Shown here: positions 1-10,760 of the stretch, in pieces
Layout: each line of letters starts with the position of its first letter
How positions within the stretch are numbered: the first letter of the stretch is position 1
NCBI GenBank assembly: GCA_037178675.1
Contig: JAYMGJ010000215.1
Location: 1-64,000, forward strand
Length of the DNA stretch: 64,000 nucleotides
Source of the DNA: Scleroderma bovista
Lineage: Eukaryota; Basidiomycota; Agaricomycetes; Boletales; Sclerodermataceae
Direction: 5' to 3'
Notes under the pieces: model-generated
Databases searched by the model: none
Told to the model about the DNA's origin: nothing
The model's input: the letters and a program-made list of their open reading frames with translations, nothing else
Made by a program: the position numbers and the translations under genes

Positions 1-2054
1 GATACAAAGGCCTGAAATTTACTTGTTATTCAAGAATCTTTGGGAGAGAGTGACAATGATACTAAAAGAGGAAGTCACTCTCTAGATGTCAGTTCGGTCT
101 CCGCCGGCCCATCTCTGCTTTGGCGGCCTCACTTTATCTTGCCCATGCCAGCCTACAGAGGCAAAGTCCACCGTGATTGCCCAGCCAGACCTAATGATGG
201 CCTTACCCAGGAAGGGATCCCAACCGGTTCACATTCCACACCAGCCCCTTTACAATATTTTGGGCAGCCTGGTCCTTCTCAATTTTCTCCTTAAGAACCT
301 TTGAATCACCCAATATTGATATTGAATATACTTTGTAATTCATTCCCTTGCTCGCAGAGCAAAGGGTTCTGGGATGTCGTTAAATCGTGGGAACATATCA
401 CGACAGAACTTTTTGCCTTCTTTGGAACCGTGTGATTCAGCTGGCTTACTTTGCAAGTTGTGAACCTTTCGATACACTTCAGTAGTTACAATTTGGATTT
501 CCATTCGTGAGCAAGGGTTCTGCCGACGCAGGCGGCATTTCGAGTGGTGTATTAACAACAAAAATACGACTATTACTTTCATGCTGCTCAATCGAAGTTG
601 AATCAGAGTGTGAACTTGGCTGTCATGCCGTGCGTGACATGCTATGACAAATTGTGCATTACATGTCGATTTCGCACTTTTTGCGTTCACACGCTGCTGC
701 TGAACGACACAGTGCTGCGAATTCATGCACCGGAGTTGTACAGAGTTGTAGATAGGAACCTTGGGCACCTCTCTAGCTGAAAGCCAGGGTCTACCGACTG
801 AATCTAATACCTATATTATTATTCTCAGGCAGAAAGGATATTACCATACATACTGGAAGCCAGTGGAAGTACATGTTGTGGATGACTGAGTCATTTGCGG
901 GGTCAGGGTGGAGTGAACAGTCCTCAAACGTGCCCACCAGTTTCCGGGTAGTACATGTCGATGTGCAGACTAGTGTACCGCTGTATCAGTTTCGGGGACC
1001 GGCGCTGTCTAATCTATTGTATGGCATGGACAGCCCGTGCAGCTTGATACTGACTGATATATAAGACTCAAGGGGAGGAAGGTTTTCGTTTTCGGTAACA
1101 TATGCCCATGCGGGAGACCTCAATGTCGGCCTATAAGCGCGTTTTACTGACCGTCGGTGAGATGACATGACTAGGAGCAAATAGGTAACTTGAGGTGACG
1201 ACGGTCTTGAGCGGATTGTTTAAACCAGATGCGCCCTCTACTACTGCATCGGATACGCTTTCGAGCAACATAAACAGTTGCTGACAACCCGCAGTTTGCG
1301 CCTCGGTTGGCCAAATGGGTATCATCCACCAACCACATCATAATTATCATGAAGTCCGCAGCTGGGAGCTGCGTTGGGTACCCATGGAAAATACCGAAGA
1401 ATAGGAAAACAACGGACGCTGGCAGTATGGCATTGTGCGGTGGCATGGAATATTTCATCCATGGCGACATTGCCCTTGACTCGAGTTAAAGTGCTTGCTG
1501 AGAGTGAGCATGGGTAGCCAAGTTGCCTAGGTATGTGCGGCGACGGCCAGTGGACACACCATAACAACTGGAAGGATAGAGAGATATCCCATTGAATGCT
1601 GTAAACCATAAATCCGGAAGGGGGAGAAACAACTACATCCGAACATACTCTATGATATGCCTTCAGAGAGGACGCGTCATCGTTCCGGAGCGCCCACTCT
1701 AAGTCTTCAACTGCGTGATGTGATGGGGAATCGAAGATACTGACAATTCTTGTACTAGCAGTGACATGCATATATATGCAACTCAGGTGGACGGATTAAT
1801 GCCTAGTGGAAATTAAACTGCCATGGACAAATCTTGTGCACGATAAATGCATCAAGGTACCTTGAACGACTGCAGTGAAAGGCACGGTATGGATAACATA
1901 AAATGCGGACACAAAGCAACGGCGACTGCCCAAAGCGAGATCAAATTAGTACGACCCATTGCACAGAAAGTGGACTGGGGACGGCCACGTAGCGCCTGTA
2001 AGATAACGGCAAGTGAGGCGATATAAAACTCAACATACCAAAGGCTGGAAGAAA
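1..2054. other. No recognisable gene
   Basis: This stretch holds only short open frames on both strands with no family resemblance and no convincing exon chain. One minus-strand frame at 340-582 (80 residues) starts with a hydrophobic run that could be read as a signal peptide, but its remainder is not recognisable. I see no tRNA, rRNA or clear repeat. Confidence 0.5.
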
Positions 2055-2312
2055 CTACGAGCACACCAAGTAGGGTGACGGATAGATGGTGATGGGCCTG
2101 CAAAGGAGGGGAGCACAACATGGGCCCCTCGAGCCGGCGGGCCAGTCGCAAAGCGAGCCATAGGGTTTACATGGACCATCTTCGTCATCGCTTCCGCCCA
2201 AGAGCATTTGCTGGGTGTCAATAACGATGTTGCTGCTGCCCGTGTCCATGACAGGAGAGCTCGCCACGAGGGCAGCCACAGAGGCAACGAATAGTGCTGT
2301 GAAGAACCGCAT
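2055..2312 (-). CDS. Small secreted cysteine-rich protein
   Basis: A single-exon frame of 85 residues. The start chosen is the ATG whose product begins MRFFTALFVASVAALVASSP, a typical signal peptide with a likely cleavage after ASS. An acidic linker (GGSDDEDGP) follows, then a compact domain with six cysteines spaced C-x6-C-x9-CC-x4-C-x12-C, the general pattern of knottin-like folds. No further domain is visible. Proteins of this size and build are common in basidiomycete secretomes and include candidate effectors, but nothing here shows a target. A longer in-frame reading upstream exists, but it would bury the signal peptide, so the internal ATG is preferred. The function is unknown. The secretion call is from the sequence and the disulfide fold is inference. 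Confidence 0.7.
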   Translation of the reverse strand: MRFFTALFVASVAALVASSPVMDTGSSNIVIDTQQMLLGGSDDEDGPCKPYGSLCDWPAGSRGPCCAPLLCRPITIYPSPYLVCS

Positions 2313-2747
2313 GCTGTTTGGAGTGCGGGTCGCTGGTTGAGGAACACCACGAACGTACGTCACTGGTACATAAAACCCCCGCGAACATGTATTCCAAACA
2401 CGAATACCGTTTGCATACAAGTATTGAAGTACACCAGTAGCTATAGGTCTGTATGATACGTGCTTAGTCTCTTTGTGATTTGACCTCGGCACCCGTCATA
2501 TATTTTGCACGATATTGTGTCTGCGGCCGCGCGATGAATACATGCACCGGTAATTGTATTAGCTCTAAGTCCTGTTCGGCATGGTAGCGTTGCAGCACAA
2601 GAACGAAAGAACCGCAGAAAAGCGCGAAACCCATAGATATAGTTGGTAATACTAGCAGAGAGGAGAGGACCCCCATAAGCCCATGTTTACAAAAGCGAAT
2701 GAGATGTGCCAATCAGTACATTGTAAGGGAAAGACAAGGGATCCAAA
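2313..2747. other. Intergenic between secreted protein and PRP3
   Basis: About 435 bp separate the two minus-strand genes. An 82-residue minus-strand frame (2464-2712) has a hydrophobic stretch but no recognisable family. It may be the promoter and 5' leader of the small secreted protein. No clear terminator or repeat is seen. Confidence 0.4.
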
Positions 2748-5141
2748 TCAAACCAGCTCCTCCTCCTCCGGCTTCCAATTCTTTGCCATATCCCAATAAC
2801 CAGACAACTTCTGTCCAAGGGCCTCTTTGGCCGCAGAATCCGTCGGGCAACTCCGCGGTTTGAAACTGCTAAACGCCCGATCCCTTAGTTGACCCTCCCA
2901 GATCAAATAGCACGCGTTGTCTTCCAATGGTACTCCAGAGGCGCCATCTGCATCTGGAGTGTCCGCTGCTCCCGCTTTCCCATTCGCATTGTCCTCATTG
3001 CCTTGCTCATCTTCGTCGCCCTCGTCAATTTCCACATCCTGTCCACCTCGAGGTCGAGCGGCCTCCGTCCACGCGATACGGTGTAACATCAGGCGTTTGT
3101 ACGACCGGATGAACTTGACGGCGCCCTCCACGTACACCATACTAAAGGACGGGTTGAAAATACACAGCCCAGTCATGTTCATTTGCTCAGCGTTCTTGCG
3201 CACTTTAAACCGATGAGCGGGGTCAGACAGCGTCTTCACCCTGTGCAGAGAACCAAACGCATCAGTCATCTGTTCACGGCAATAAAGGACAAACGCGAAC
3301 TTGAAGACAGCACCAAATATGCCTTTCTTCTCCTCTTCTGCCTTTTTGACCTCCACCTTCTCCCGGCGTTGTTCGTCTGTGAGTTTCCGCTCTGCATTCA
3401 TCTTCTCGTGCTGGTGCTTCCTCATCGCCACTTCACGGCGTACACGTGCTTCAACGCGCGTGGGGTCTTGCACCGCATCCGATGTCAGCACCTTCATTAG
3501 GTTGGTGAGGCGGACTGGTTGTACGACGTCAGTCAGGTTGATTGAGGAGAGAACATGCCAACGTACCCTTCGTTGGGTCAGGAGGGATAAGACCCATTCG
3601 AATCCGGTCACGCTTATCCTGCAGTTCAGCTTGACGGCGTTGCTTCCTCATCTTCTTTTGTTCCTATTGAGAGCCAATCGTAAGCAAGCCCATACCGTAC
3701 AGAGTCAAAACAAACCTTGGTGGTCAGTTTAAGTGGCTTCAAGCCGACCTTGCTCTTTTCACCAGGAGCGGGGATAGGAATCGGATGTTGGACGTAAATA
3801 GTCACAGGGGAGTTCTCGGTACGAATGTTGAGTTGAGAGAGTCCCATGACAAGATCATCGTAAGTCTTGTGAGGAAGGAGGGCAGCATCCCACCATTCGA
3901 CCTCCGGTGGGGGTTCACGCTATCGCAGAGGAGCAATGAACAAGGGAATCAAAGGCGAGGAAAATGAATACACACCTTGATATTCTTCTCCAGAGTCTCG
4001 AATTCAGAATCCAAACCAGCCTTTCGAGCATTCTCCGCAATACGTTGCTTTAGCGCTTCCATCTGAACCTCTTGTCTCATCTGGTTACCCAGCTGGACAT
4101 ATTTTCCCTTGGGATTGAACTTGAATGAACGACCCATTCGTTCCTTTGGAGCACCATCAAAAACAGCATCTTTAGCTGCAGAAGAACCGGATGCGTATGG
4201 ATTAGATTTGACTTCTGTGGAGACAGGAACGGGAGTGGGTGCAGGGGGTGGTGTGGGTGCATTACGGATGTTGGCCTAGTAGTCATGAGCTAATGGTCTG
4301 AAACTTCAACAAACCCGACCGTTTCCTTACCTTGATCGAGGCAAACTTTGGTTGCATAGGTTTATATCTGTCTTTTTTGGACTGTGGCGCTACAGGGGTG
4401 TTGTCCAGTAACAAGGGATGTGCAGCCATTTTTAGTCCTGCACCCTGATGAGCAGGCTCAGGAGCTGGTCTACTTCCCTTCTTACTGGGTGCGGGAACCG
4501 ACTAGGAAACAAACAAATCAAGACGTTATTTCATCGGTGAACAGAGTCGAAACAGTACCATGTACGGGTTATCTTTCACGGAAAGTATAGACTGAGCCGC
4601 GGCCACTCGTCGCTTTGCCTCTGCTACTTTCCGATTTATATCGTCGTCATTGGGAGTAGTGGGAGTGCCCAAGGCTGGACTACTATCTCCTCTTGCGGGC
4701 GTCCTGGCAGCAGAAGATGCTGCTGGGGAGGGAGAAGGGACAGTGATCGGAGGTTTATCCGGCAGTCCGGTTATGCCCTTTTTCATAGCCGCTATCTTCG
4801 CAGAGATTTCTGCGCGCTTCTGGGCGATGAGTGCCTCTTGCGACAGCTGTACGGATAGTTAGTCCAGCCCATCATAAAGCAGGTAGACTCACCCCTGGAG
4901 TGCCTGATCCATTCGATGACGTCTACAGAAAAGCAATAACAAGGTTATAGAACACATGTCAGAACGACGTTGGCAACAAAGATTCACCTTTGTGGGGCGA
5001 CGAAAGAAAGACTCACAAGTTCGCTGGTTAAACACGACGTCAGTGTGCTGTGCCATAGACAAGTCTGCACTCGCACCTTTTGGGCCTCTTTGCGACAGAT
5101 GTCTCTCCATTTCCCTCAAACGCCCGCTTCCTGTCGCTCAT
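2748..5141 (-). CDS. PRP3: U4/U6 snRNP protein Prp3 (10 exons)
   Basis: Prp3 is a core U4/U6.U5 tri-snRNP protein needed for spliceosome assembly in the nucleus. Exons in coding order: 5077-5141, 5017-5023, 4893-4922, 4559-4846, 4331-4501, 3976-4275, 3716-3919, 3567-3663, 3301-3514 and 2748-3240, giving 622 residues. The N-terminus (MSDRKRAFEGNGE) and ALIAQKRAEISAKIAAMKKG are typical of fungal Prp3. GRSFKFNPKGKYVQ and PEVEWWD mark the start of the PRP3 domain (about 270-455), with AVQDPTRVEARVRREVA inside it. The C-terminal DUF1115 region (about 483-610) carries SYKRLMLHRIAWTE and an acidic insert. Exon 2 is only 7 nt; it is needed to keep frame and its introns have good branch sites (cactgac) and GT/AG ends. 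The gene is divergent from MRPL16 across 98 bp. Identity is very secure; the 5' exons are a little less so. Confidence 0.93.
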
Positions 5142-5239
5142 CGTGGTCACTGCGCAAGTTGTCGAGTCGGAAGCAGGTTACATAATCCTTGCTTGGTTGG
5201 TCACGTGTCAGTCCATTCTCCCTCTCCCCGTGTCTGCTC
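5142..5239. promoter_or_regulatory. Divergent PRP3/MRPL16 promoter
   Basis: Only 98 bp lie between the two start codons, so both 5' leaders and core promoters must sit within or overlap this stretch. No TATA box is visible and the sequence is rich in CT runs (ccctctcccc), as in many fungal housekeeping promoters. Co-regulation is inference. Confidence 0.6.
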
Positions 5240-5975
5240 ATGTTCGCCCTCCCTCGTTTGTCGGGTTTCCTTCCCAAAATCCCACTTGGCGGCGTCCGAT
5301 TCCGCTCCCAACTCGCGCCACGTCGAGTCCAAAATGTCCGACGGCACAAAGGTCGCATTCCGATCCCAACAGGAGGGTCCACGCGAGGGACGACGCTTGC
5401 ATTCGGAGACTGGGGAATCCGAATCAAGGGAATGGGCGTTAGATTCACTGCAAAACAACTCACGACCGCAGAGGAGGTGATCAAGAAGAAAATCAAGGTC
5501 GTCAAGGGAGCGAAGGTCTATTTGAGGGTGTTCCCTGACATTCCTGTTTGCATAAAGGTGTGTGTATTGAAAGGCTTGGGTTTATAATGGTCACGAATAT
5601 TGTGTAGGGTAACGAAACGCGTATGGGGAAGGGTAAAGGAACTTTCGAGTTTTGGGCAACGCGGTACGTATCGTTGTTGCATATCGTGACTGAAACTTCA
5701 CGGCCCGTGCAGCGTACCAACCGGAAGAGTTATCTTTGAGATTGGTGGAACCCCCATCAGAGAAGAACTCGCACGAGAAGGTAAGAACAGTCCTCATTTC
5801 TGTTGTACGGTATCTGAGTTTCGGTTCAGCCCTGCGTCAAGCTGCAGATAAGTTGCCTACGACATTCGAGTTTGTGACGAAGCGGTCCTTGCCTCGGTTA
5901 GGCAATATGGTGGTGCAACCTTCAATACTCCCTGCATCGATACCGCCGACCGCTTCGGCAGATCTCGCTTCATAG
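5240..5975 (+). CDS. MRPL16: Mitochondrial ribosomal protein uL16 (4 exons)
   Basis: This is the uL16 protein of the mitochondrial large ribosomal subunit, located near the peptidyl-transferase centre. Exons are 5240-5557, 5608-5663, 5713-5780 and 5830-5975, giving 195 residues. The basic, hydrophobic N-terminus (MFALPRLSGFLPKIPLGGVR) looks like a mitochondrial targeting sequence. The L16 core is clear: [62 protein letters not shown] and ADKLPTTFEFV. The last motifs span introns, so they fix the splice phases. An upstream in-frame start at 5189 is possible, but the ATG at 5240 gives the better presequence. Length fits fungal mitochondrial L16. Confidence 0.92.
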
Positions 5976-6119
5976 CCTTAGTGGTAGTGAACCAGCATGA
6001 GACGTATTCACCGAAATAAACCATATTGACCCCACGAGATGCTAACTTGCCAACAGAAAGACACATGACATAAATACAAATGAGCGATATGTTGACAAGA
6101 CAATATTCATACCTAACTA

Positions 6120-6460
6120 TCATATAGGATCACTAGCTCTTCTGCTTCTCAGGGCAGCATTGACGGCGTCCACCACCAAGCTGGTGCTTGGACGATCGAA
6201 TGCAATGATCGTTGGGCCCTCAGAGGTAGGATTTTCGCCTTCATAGCCATTCAAGTGTGGTTTCCCGGCGCTGCTTGCACGCCGATAATGCTTGAGAGCA
6301 CCTGCCATCTGCCGAAGCCAAGATTGCCATCCTCCGTCCATAGACCCACTCCGTCGACTTCTCTCTCGGGCACGCTCATAAGTTTCTCAATGACTTTTGC
6401 TGCCTGGGGCTGAACTGCGAGTTCTTTTACCATAAGGAAACGGCAGAAGTTACGGTTGGT
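6120..6460 (-). pseudogene. Decayed 3' fragment of glutathione transferase
   Basis: This minus-strand stretch repeats parts of the intact GST gene beside it (6699-7843). Matching blocks are a segment equivalent to FYRFLQ...EREVGGTGLW, here read as FCRFLM...EREVDGVGLW, then LKHYR, then the last-exon block equivalent to FNRPNTSQVADAINA, here FDRPSTSLVVDAVNA. The middle of the C-terminal helical domain is deleted between blocks. The splice donor of the last intron has changed from gtgaga to gcgaaa and the acceptor is lost. No start codon, thioredoxin-like domain or complete frame remains. The fragment lies directly downstream of the functional gene in the same orientation, so a tandem duplication followed by decay is the simplest history. 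The gap to the intact gene (6461-6698) holds nothing recognisable. Confidence 0.8.
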
Positions 6461-6698
6461 GAAATTGGAACTGAGGTATGGGCATTTTCCGAAAGAACGA
6501 ATGTAGATATCATACCTCAACACGACACGAAGTCTGTTTATTTGCAAGTAGCAGTGCTAGGATTCTGCGAAAGAATCCAGACAAATGGCAGAAGAACAAT
6601 TAAACTGTACGTGTTGAATTGCTAAACGGCCTATTGGCAACGACAAAATTCATATCAGACTGTCGAACAGGTAACAGGACAGCCAGTTCTTTCATTTA

Positions 6699-7843
6699 TC
6701 AAGGTAATCCTCTACCTGCATTGATGGCATCCGCCACCTGGCTGGTGTTTGGCCGATTGAATGCATAGCTTCGCATGATCATTAGGGCCATGCAAGCTCG
6801 ACCCTGAAGTAGGTATTCTCACCGTTCATAGCTATCCAGGTAAAGTTGTTCAGTGCTGCATGTACGCTTGAATGCGGGATGCTCCAACATCCTCGTCAGC
6901 CATGCACAGAACTTGGGTCCCTGGGGAAGCTCCAACCCACGATAGTGTTTGAGAACATTTCTCGCCCTGAAGATCCCTAGACCAGTTCGGATTGGCACAT
7001 AATGCTCAAAAGGAACAAATATAGTGCTCACAAGGTGCAACAAGCACATCTGCCAAGTTGAGCTCTCCGTCCTTTTTCCATAGACCCGTTCCACCAACTT
7101 CTCTTTCAGCACGCTCAAAGAGACCAACAAGTGTCTCGATAGCGTCCAGAAATTCTTTTCCGGCCCCGATTTGAGGGACAAAATCTTGCGCTTGAAGGAA
7201 CCGGTAGAAGGCTGGGACGAGGGCGCGGTTGATATGATCAGATTGGAGCCGGACTAGGGCGCGGGCATCTGCCAGAATTAATGTGAACGTATCGTCACGA
7301 GAAATATTGGTGCACTCACATGGATCGGATATAGGGGGAAGAAGGGTCCGTTCGCTGGATGTGGACGCGAGGCTGAGAGACGAGGTGAGTGGACGTCAAA
7401 TACAATCATATTGACAGACTCTTCCAAGTATTCGAGGATGATGGTACTTTCGTTCAATGCTTTCGGTGGATCAAGGTTGTTAAGTCTCAAGGCCGGAACG
7501 AGACCTTTGGGGGACAATTCGAGTAATTCTTGAGGTTTCTTGTACGGATCGACTTCGTCTGGTGCGAGCGACACGATCAATATAGCAATGATACACATTG
7601 AAATTCACACTTGCAATACTAACCATAGCGATAAGGTGTTCATCAGACTAACAACGGCAACATAGACAAACGAAAACCGACCTTGTAAGGGATTCCTAGA
7701 TACTCCAGAGCAACCCATACACGCTGCACGAAAGGACAGAAGCAGGCGGCGAAGAGGGTTATTTCTTGATCAGTGGAATGAAGCTGGACCGTCTCGAGTG
7801 CTGTTCCTGTCGCTTTTTTGTGGTAAGACTTTCCTGTGTCCAT
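6699..7843 (-). CDS. Omega-like glutathione S-transferase (6 exons)
   Basis: A cytosolic GST with a cysteine active site, likely acting in glutathione-dependent reduction or deglutathionylation during xenobiotic and oxidative stress. Exons in coding order: 7678-7843, 7420-7558, 7320-7372, 7032-7268, 6823-6976 and 6699-6768, giving 272 residues. The thioredoxin-like domain has FAACFCPFVQRVW with Cys36-Pro-Phe as the expected catalytic motif, then DPYKKPQELL, SPKGLVPAL and NESTIILEYLED. The helical domain has ARALVRLQSDHINRALVPAF, EREVGGTGLW, LNLADVLVAPW and RNVLKHYRG. The first intron is long (119 nt) and its donor (gttttc) is weak, so that junction is the least sure. The gene is divergent from the D-amino-acid oxidase. 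Class comes from the active-site motif; substrate is unknown. Confidence 0.88.
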
Positions 7844-8189
7844 TGTTGGTGTTGTGTAGGATGTCGAAAGATGGACAGGGGCGGAACGGGAACGGGACTA
7901 GATTAGATACTACACTACGGATAGTTCAGATACAAACAGAAGTAAATACCTCATCAGCTACAGCAGAGAGAGAGAGAATTCCACATTTATATACCGCTAC
8001 AAGCAAACAGATGTGCTAAGACGCGGTGCCAGAAGGCCGTAGGAGGTGTTATGTAAGAAGTGTAGCTAATCAGCTACAGCAGAGATAAGGCAAAGGGACT
8101 GTAAATAGCTCAAGTACAAATATCTCGCAGCGGACTTCCAGGACTCCCCGATCCAGAGTGACTCGTGTGTGGAAGGGCCTATCATTATC
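7844..8189. promoter_or_regulatory. Divergent GST / D-amino-acid oxidase region
   Basis: These 346 bp separate two divergent start codons. A 17-bp sequence, atcagctacagcagaga, occurs twice in direct orientation at 7953-7969 and 8069-8085, each preceded by ct plus one base. A tatata at 7988-7993 is about 145 bp upstream of the GST start. The repeats could be binding sites for a shared regulator, but that is inference. Confidence 0.5.
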
Positions 8190-9703
8190 ATGACCTCAGA
8201 CCAAGAGCATTCGCCAAAGCAGTTAGTGGTGCTTGGTGCCGGCGTCATCGGTCTTTCTGTTGCCTATCTTGCGGCCACACGCCATGATGTGGGCCCATTC
8301 CGAAAGGTGACGATCGTTGCCCGAGATATGCCAGAAGATAAGGACTCTCAAGCGTGGGCGAGTCCCTTCGCAGTATGTCATTCACATGTTTCACCTCTGC
8401 CTTGACAGTTGCTCAAAGTTGTGTGCAGGGCGCAAATTGGTCCCCCACGCCGTTGGAAAGGTCAGATCCACGCTCCCATCGATGGGAACAGACGACCTTG
8501 TGAGAAAAACAGATACACATTCCTGTTCTGATTACTGGTTGACATCAAACAAGCAACAAATTCTGGGACATGATCCCCACTGGGCTTGTAAAGGTGGGAA
8601 AATGTATTTACAGATCCTAAATGTCACTAATATTATGCCTATAGAAACTTCCGACTAAGATTTATTCAAAGACGGCGGAACATACTTCCGAGTTGAGGTG
8701 GACAGACTTAGTTCGTGAGGTAGGTGTCATATGTATAATATGAGTGAGTCACAACTCATCTTCACATGGGTTCAGTTTCGAGTGCTTCAGCCAGAGGAAA
8801 TCCCAGAACCATACGTTATTGGTTGCGCTTATGATACCATCGTAATCAACCCACAGGAGTACATTCCTTGGCTTAAATCGCAACTTATCCACCATGGCGT
8901 TCAGTTCGTCCGGAAACAAGTGACCACTTTGGAAGAGCTGAAACCGTTCGTAGAAAGTGACGGTATTGTAGTGAATGCATCTGGACTTGGTGAGTCGGAT
9001 GATGGCCCAGTCATGGTTAGGTTAGTTACGTGACAAATATGTCGTCTAGGTTCCAAGTCGATTATTGGCATAGAGGATACCAAATTATTTCCAATACGTG
9101 GACAAACGATTCTTGTTCAGTCATCCGACGTGCAGGATTCCGTGATCATAAATGACCGTATGTTTGCAGCACTCTGAACCGCGTTCAATGTAGACTGACT
9201 TTGAAGAAAGACGACTCATTCCTGAACGGGGAAGTCACTTACACCATACCCCGTCCTGGAACGTCCCCTTCGGACACTGTGCTCCTGGGGGGCACTTTCG
9301 AACAAGGAAATTGGGACACATCCCTTGATATGAATATCGCACAGGCCATATTCGAGCGTTGTGCGAAGCTAGAACCCAGTCTTAACGATAGAAACCGGAC
9401 AAAGATACTGGGCCATCACGTCGGTCTGCGCCCCGCACGTAAAGGGGGGGCTAGGGTAGAGGCGGAAGTAATTCAATTTCCGCTTCGTGAAGGGAATCAC
9501 GATCTTGTACCCTTTAACCCATCGCCGTCTGAAGAGTGCAATACTCTACAGGTTGTCCATGCATACGGATTTGGGTAAGTGCTGCACTTGGAAGACAAAC
9601 AGATCACCCATTGATAATGATTCATTACCAAAGGGGTGCGGGGTACCAGGTATCTTGGGGAGTGGCGGAAGATGTCGTATCTTTGATCAAAACACTACTG
9701 TAG
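8190..9703 (+). CDS. DAO: D-amino-acid oxidase (8 exons)
   Basis: An FAD flavoenzyme that oxidises D-amino acids to 2-oxo acids, ammonia and hydrogen peroxide. Exons are 8190-8372, 8429-8499, 8554-8593, 8645-8719, 8776-8989, 9050-9157, 9211-9574 and 9634-9703, giving 374 residues. The N-terminal dinucleotide fold has [16 protein letters not shown]. Then come [68 protein letters not shown] and the family signature [20 protein letters not shown], formed across the last intron. Introns are 51-60 nt; the sixth uses gaagaaag as acceptor with a ctgac branch site. The C-terminus (SLIKTLL) is not a canonical peroxisomal PTS1 tripeptide, unlike the well-known yeast enzyme, so location is uncertain. 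The start could also be an in-frame codon 21 nt upstream. Confidence 0.92.
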
Positions 9704-10760
9704 GCGACCACGTTGCGCATTTCATCTCATTACACATATTTCTGTCTGACGATGACGACTACGACAGAGGCTCCCGACTCACTTTCGTGCATCCATGTGC
9801 TGTAGGGAATTTGCATTTTGGATATACATAGGAGACCCCTTGCTCCAGCCGCTGTTGACTATCATCATTTTCCATACCACAGTTGGTATGGATTGATGTC
9901 ATTGCGGAATGGGTCACTTTACGTACCTCCTCCGACCTAGGATCTATCGAGTTTTAGTTTACCGTGCTTTCTCTCTGACCACGTCTATTAAGCAAGCAAG
10001 TCTGGTGGGATACATCCTGGTATGCCGTCTGATGAGATGTCTGAAACAGGGTAACGGAACAGTTGCAGAATATACACGGCGGCCTGAACCAAGTTGCTCT
10101 AGTCCCTGAGTCAAAGAGTCGACACAGGACAGTCGCAATACCGTGGATTTGAAAACCTCAGCCAAACTATGGGTGAGTGTCAATGGAAAGGTAGGACCGT
10201 AGTGCAGTGCTGGAGAAACATTTCGAAAGAGACGAAAGATTAGCAGTGATTGCAGCACGTCTTGACAAGGGGCCAAACTTGATAGAACTATGAGTTTGTA
10301 TCTTAGCGTTGAACGCTAACTTCTAAGATACAAACTCATACTTTCAAGCCACTTGCCTTGGTTCCAAATGCGCAGCATTTAAGGTTTGGTTTGCGAGGAT
10401 AGGATGATAGTGCCAGGTTCACAGCATCGAGGTAAGCATCCGCAGTACAGTGCTGACAGTAGTATTCATCGAGATGCCCCAAACCCTACCCTGAGCCAAT
10501 AAGAACAAAGGCGTGCACCACCCGAGTGCGCCGCAGTGTCAGCTGTGCACCCAAGTCAGTAATTGGGGATCTGCTGCGTAGTAGTTATAAGAGCAGAGTT
10601 GAAACCCACAGACCAGCGACATACCTTTTGTTCGAGACCGACGATGGTGATGCGAACTCGCAACGGCCAGTCAGCGCAGTGGCGCCCGACTCCGAGATCA
10701 AATCTCCCTCCGCGACCGCTTGCATCTCCTTCACCACCACCCACTGCAACATCGTCCCCG
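9704..10760. other. Intergenic DAO-fimbrin, no gene seen
   Basis: About 1 kb without a supported exon. Besides the inverted repeat at 10290-10339 (listed separately), the sequence just before the fimbrin start is CT/CG rich with short CACC runs and probably holds the fimbrin promoter and 5' leader. No TATA box stands out. Confidence 0.5.
10290..10339. repeat. Inverted repeat / long hairpin
   Basis: A perfect 17-bp arm (atgagtttgtatcttag, 10290-10306) is repeated as its reverse complement at 10323-10339. Inside lies a second, shorter palindrome (agcgtt at 10305-10310 against aacgct at 10312-10317). The whole could form a cruciform or hairpin with a 16-nt spacer between arms. No transposase frame lies nearby and I see no target-site duplication. 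It could be a decayed MITE, a terminator-like hairpin or a regulator site; the sequence does not decide. Confidence 0.75.

Noticed and set aside
340..582. Possible small secreted protein beginning MKVIVVFLLLIHHSKC
   Set aside because: The hydrophobic run is short and the rest has no cysteine pattern or family likeness; chance frame is as likely.
2464..2712. 82-residue hydrophobic minus-strand frame
   Set aside because: No recognisable family, no supporting splice structure, and it occupies the likely promoter of the downstream gene.
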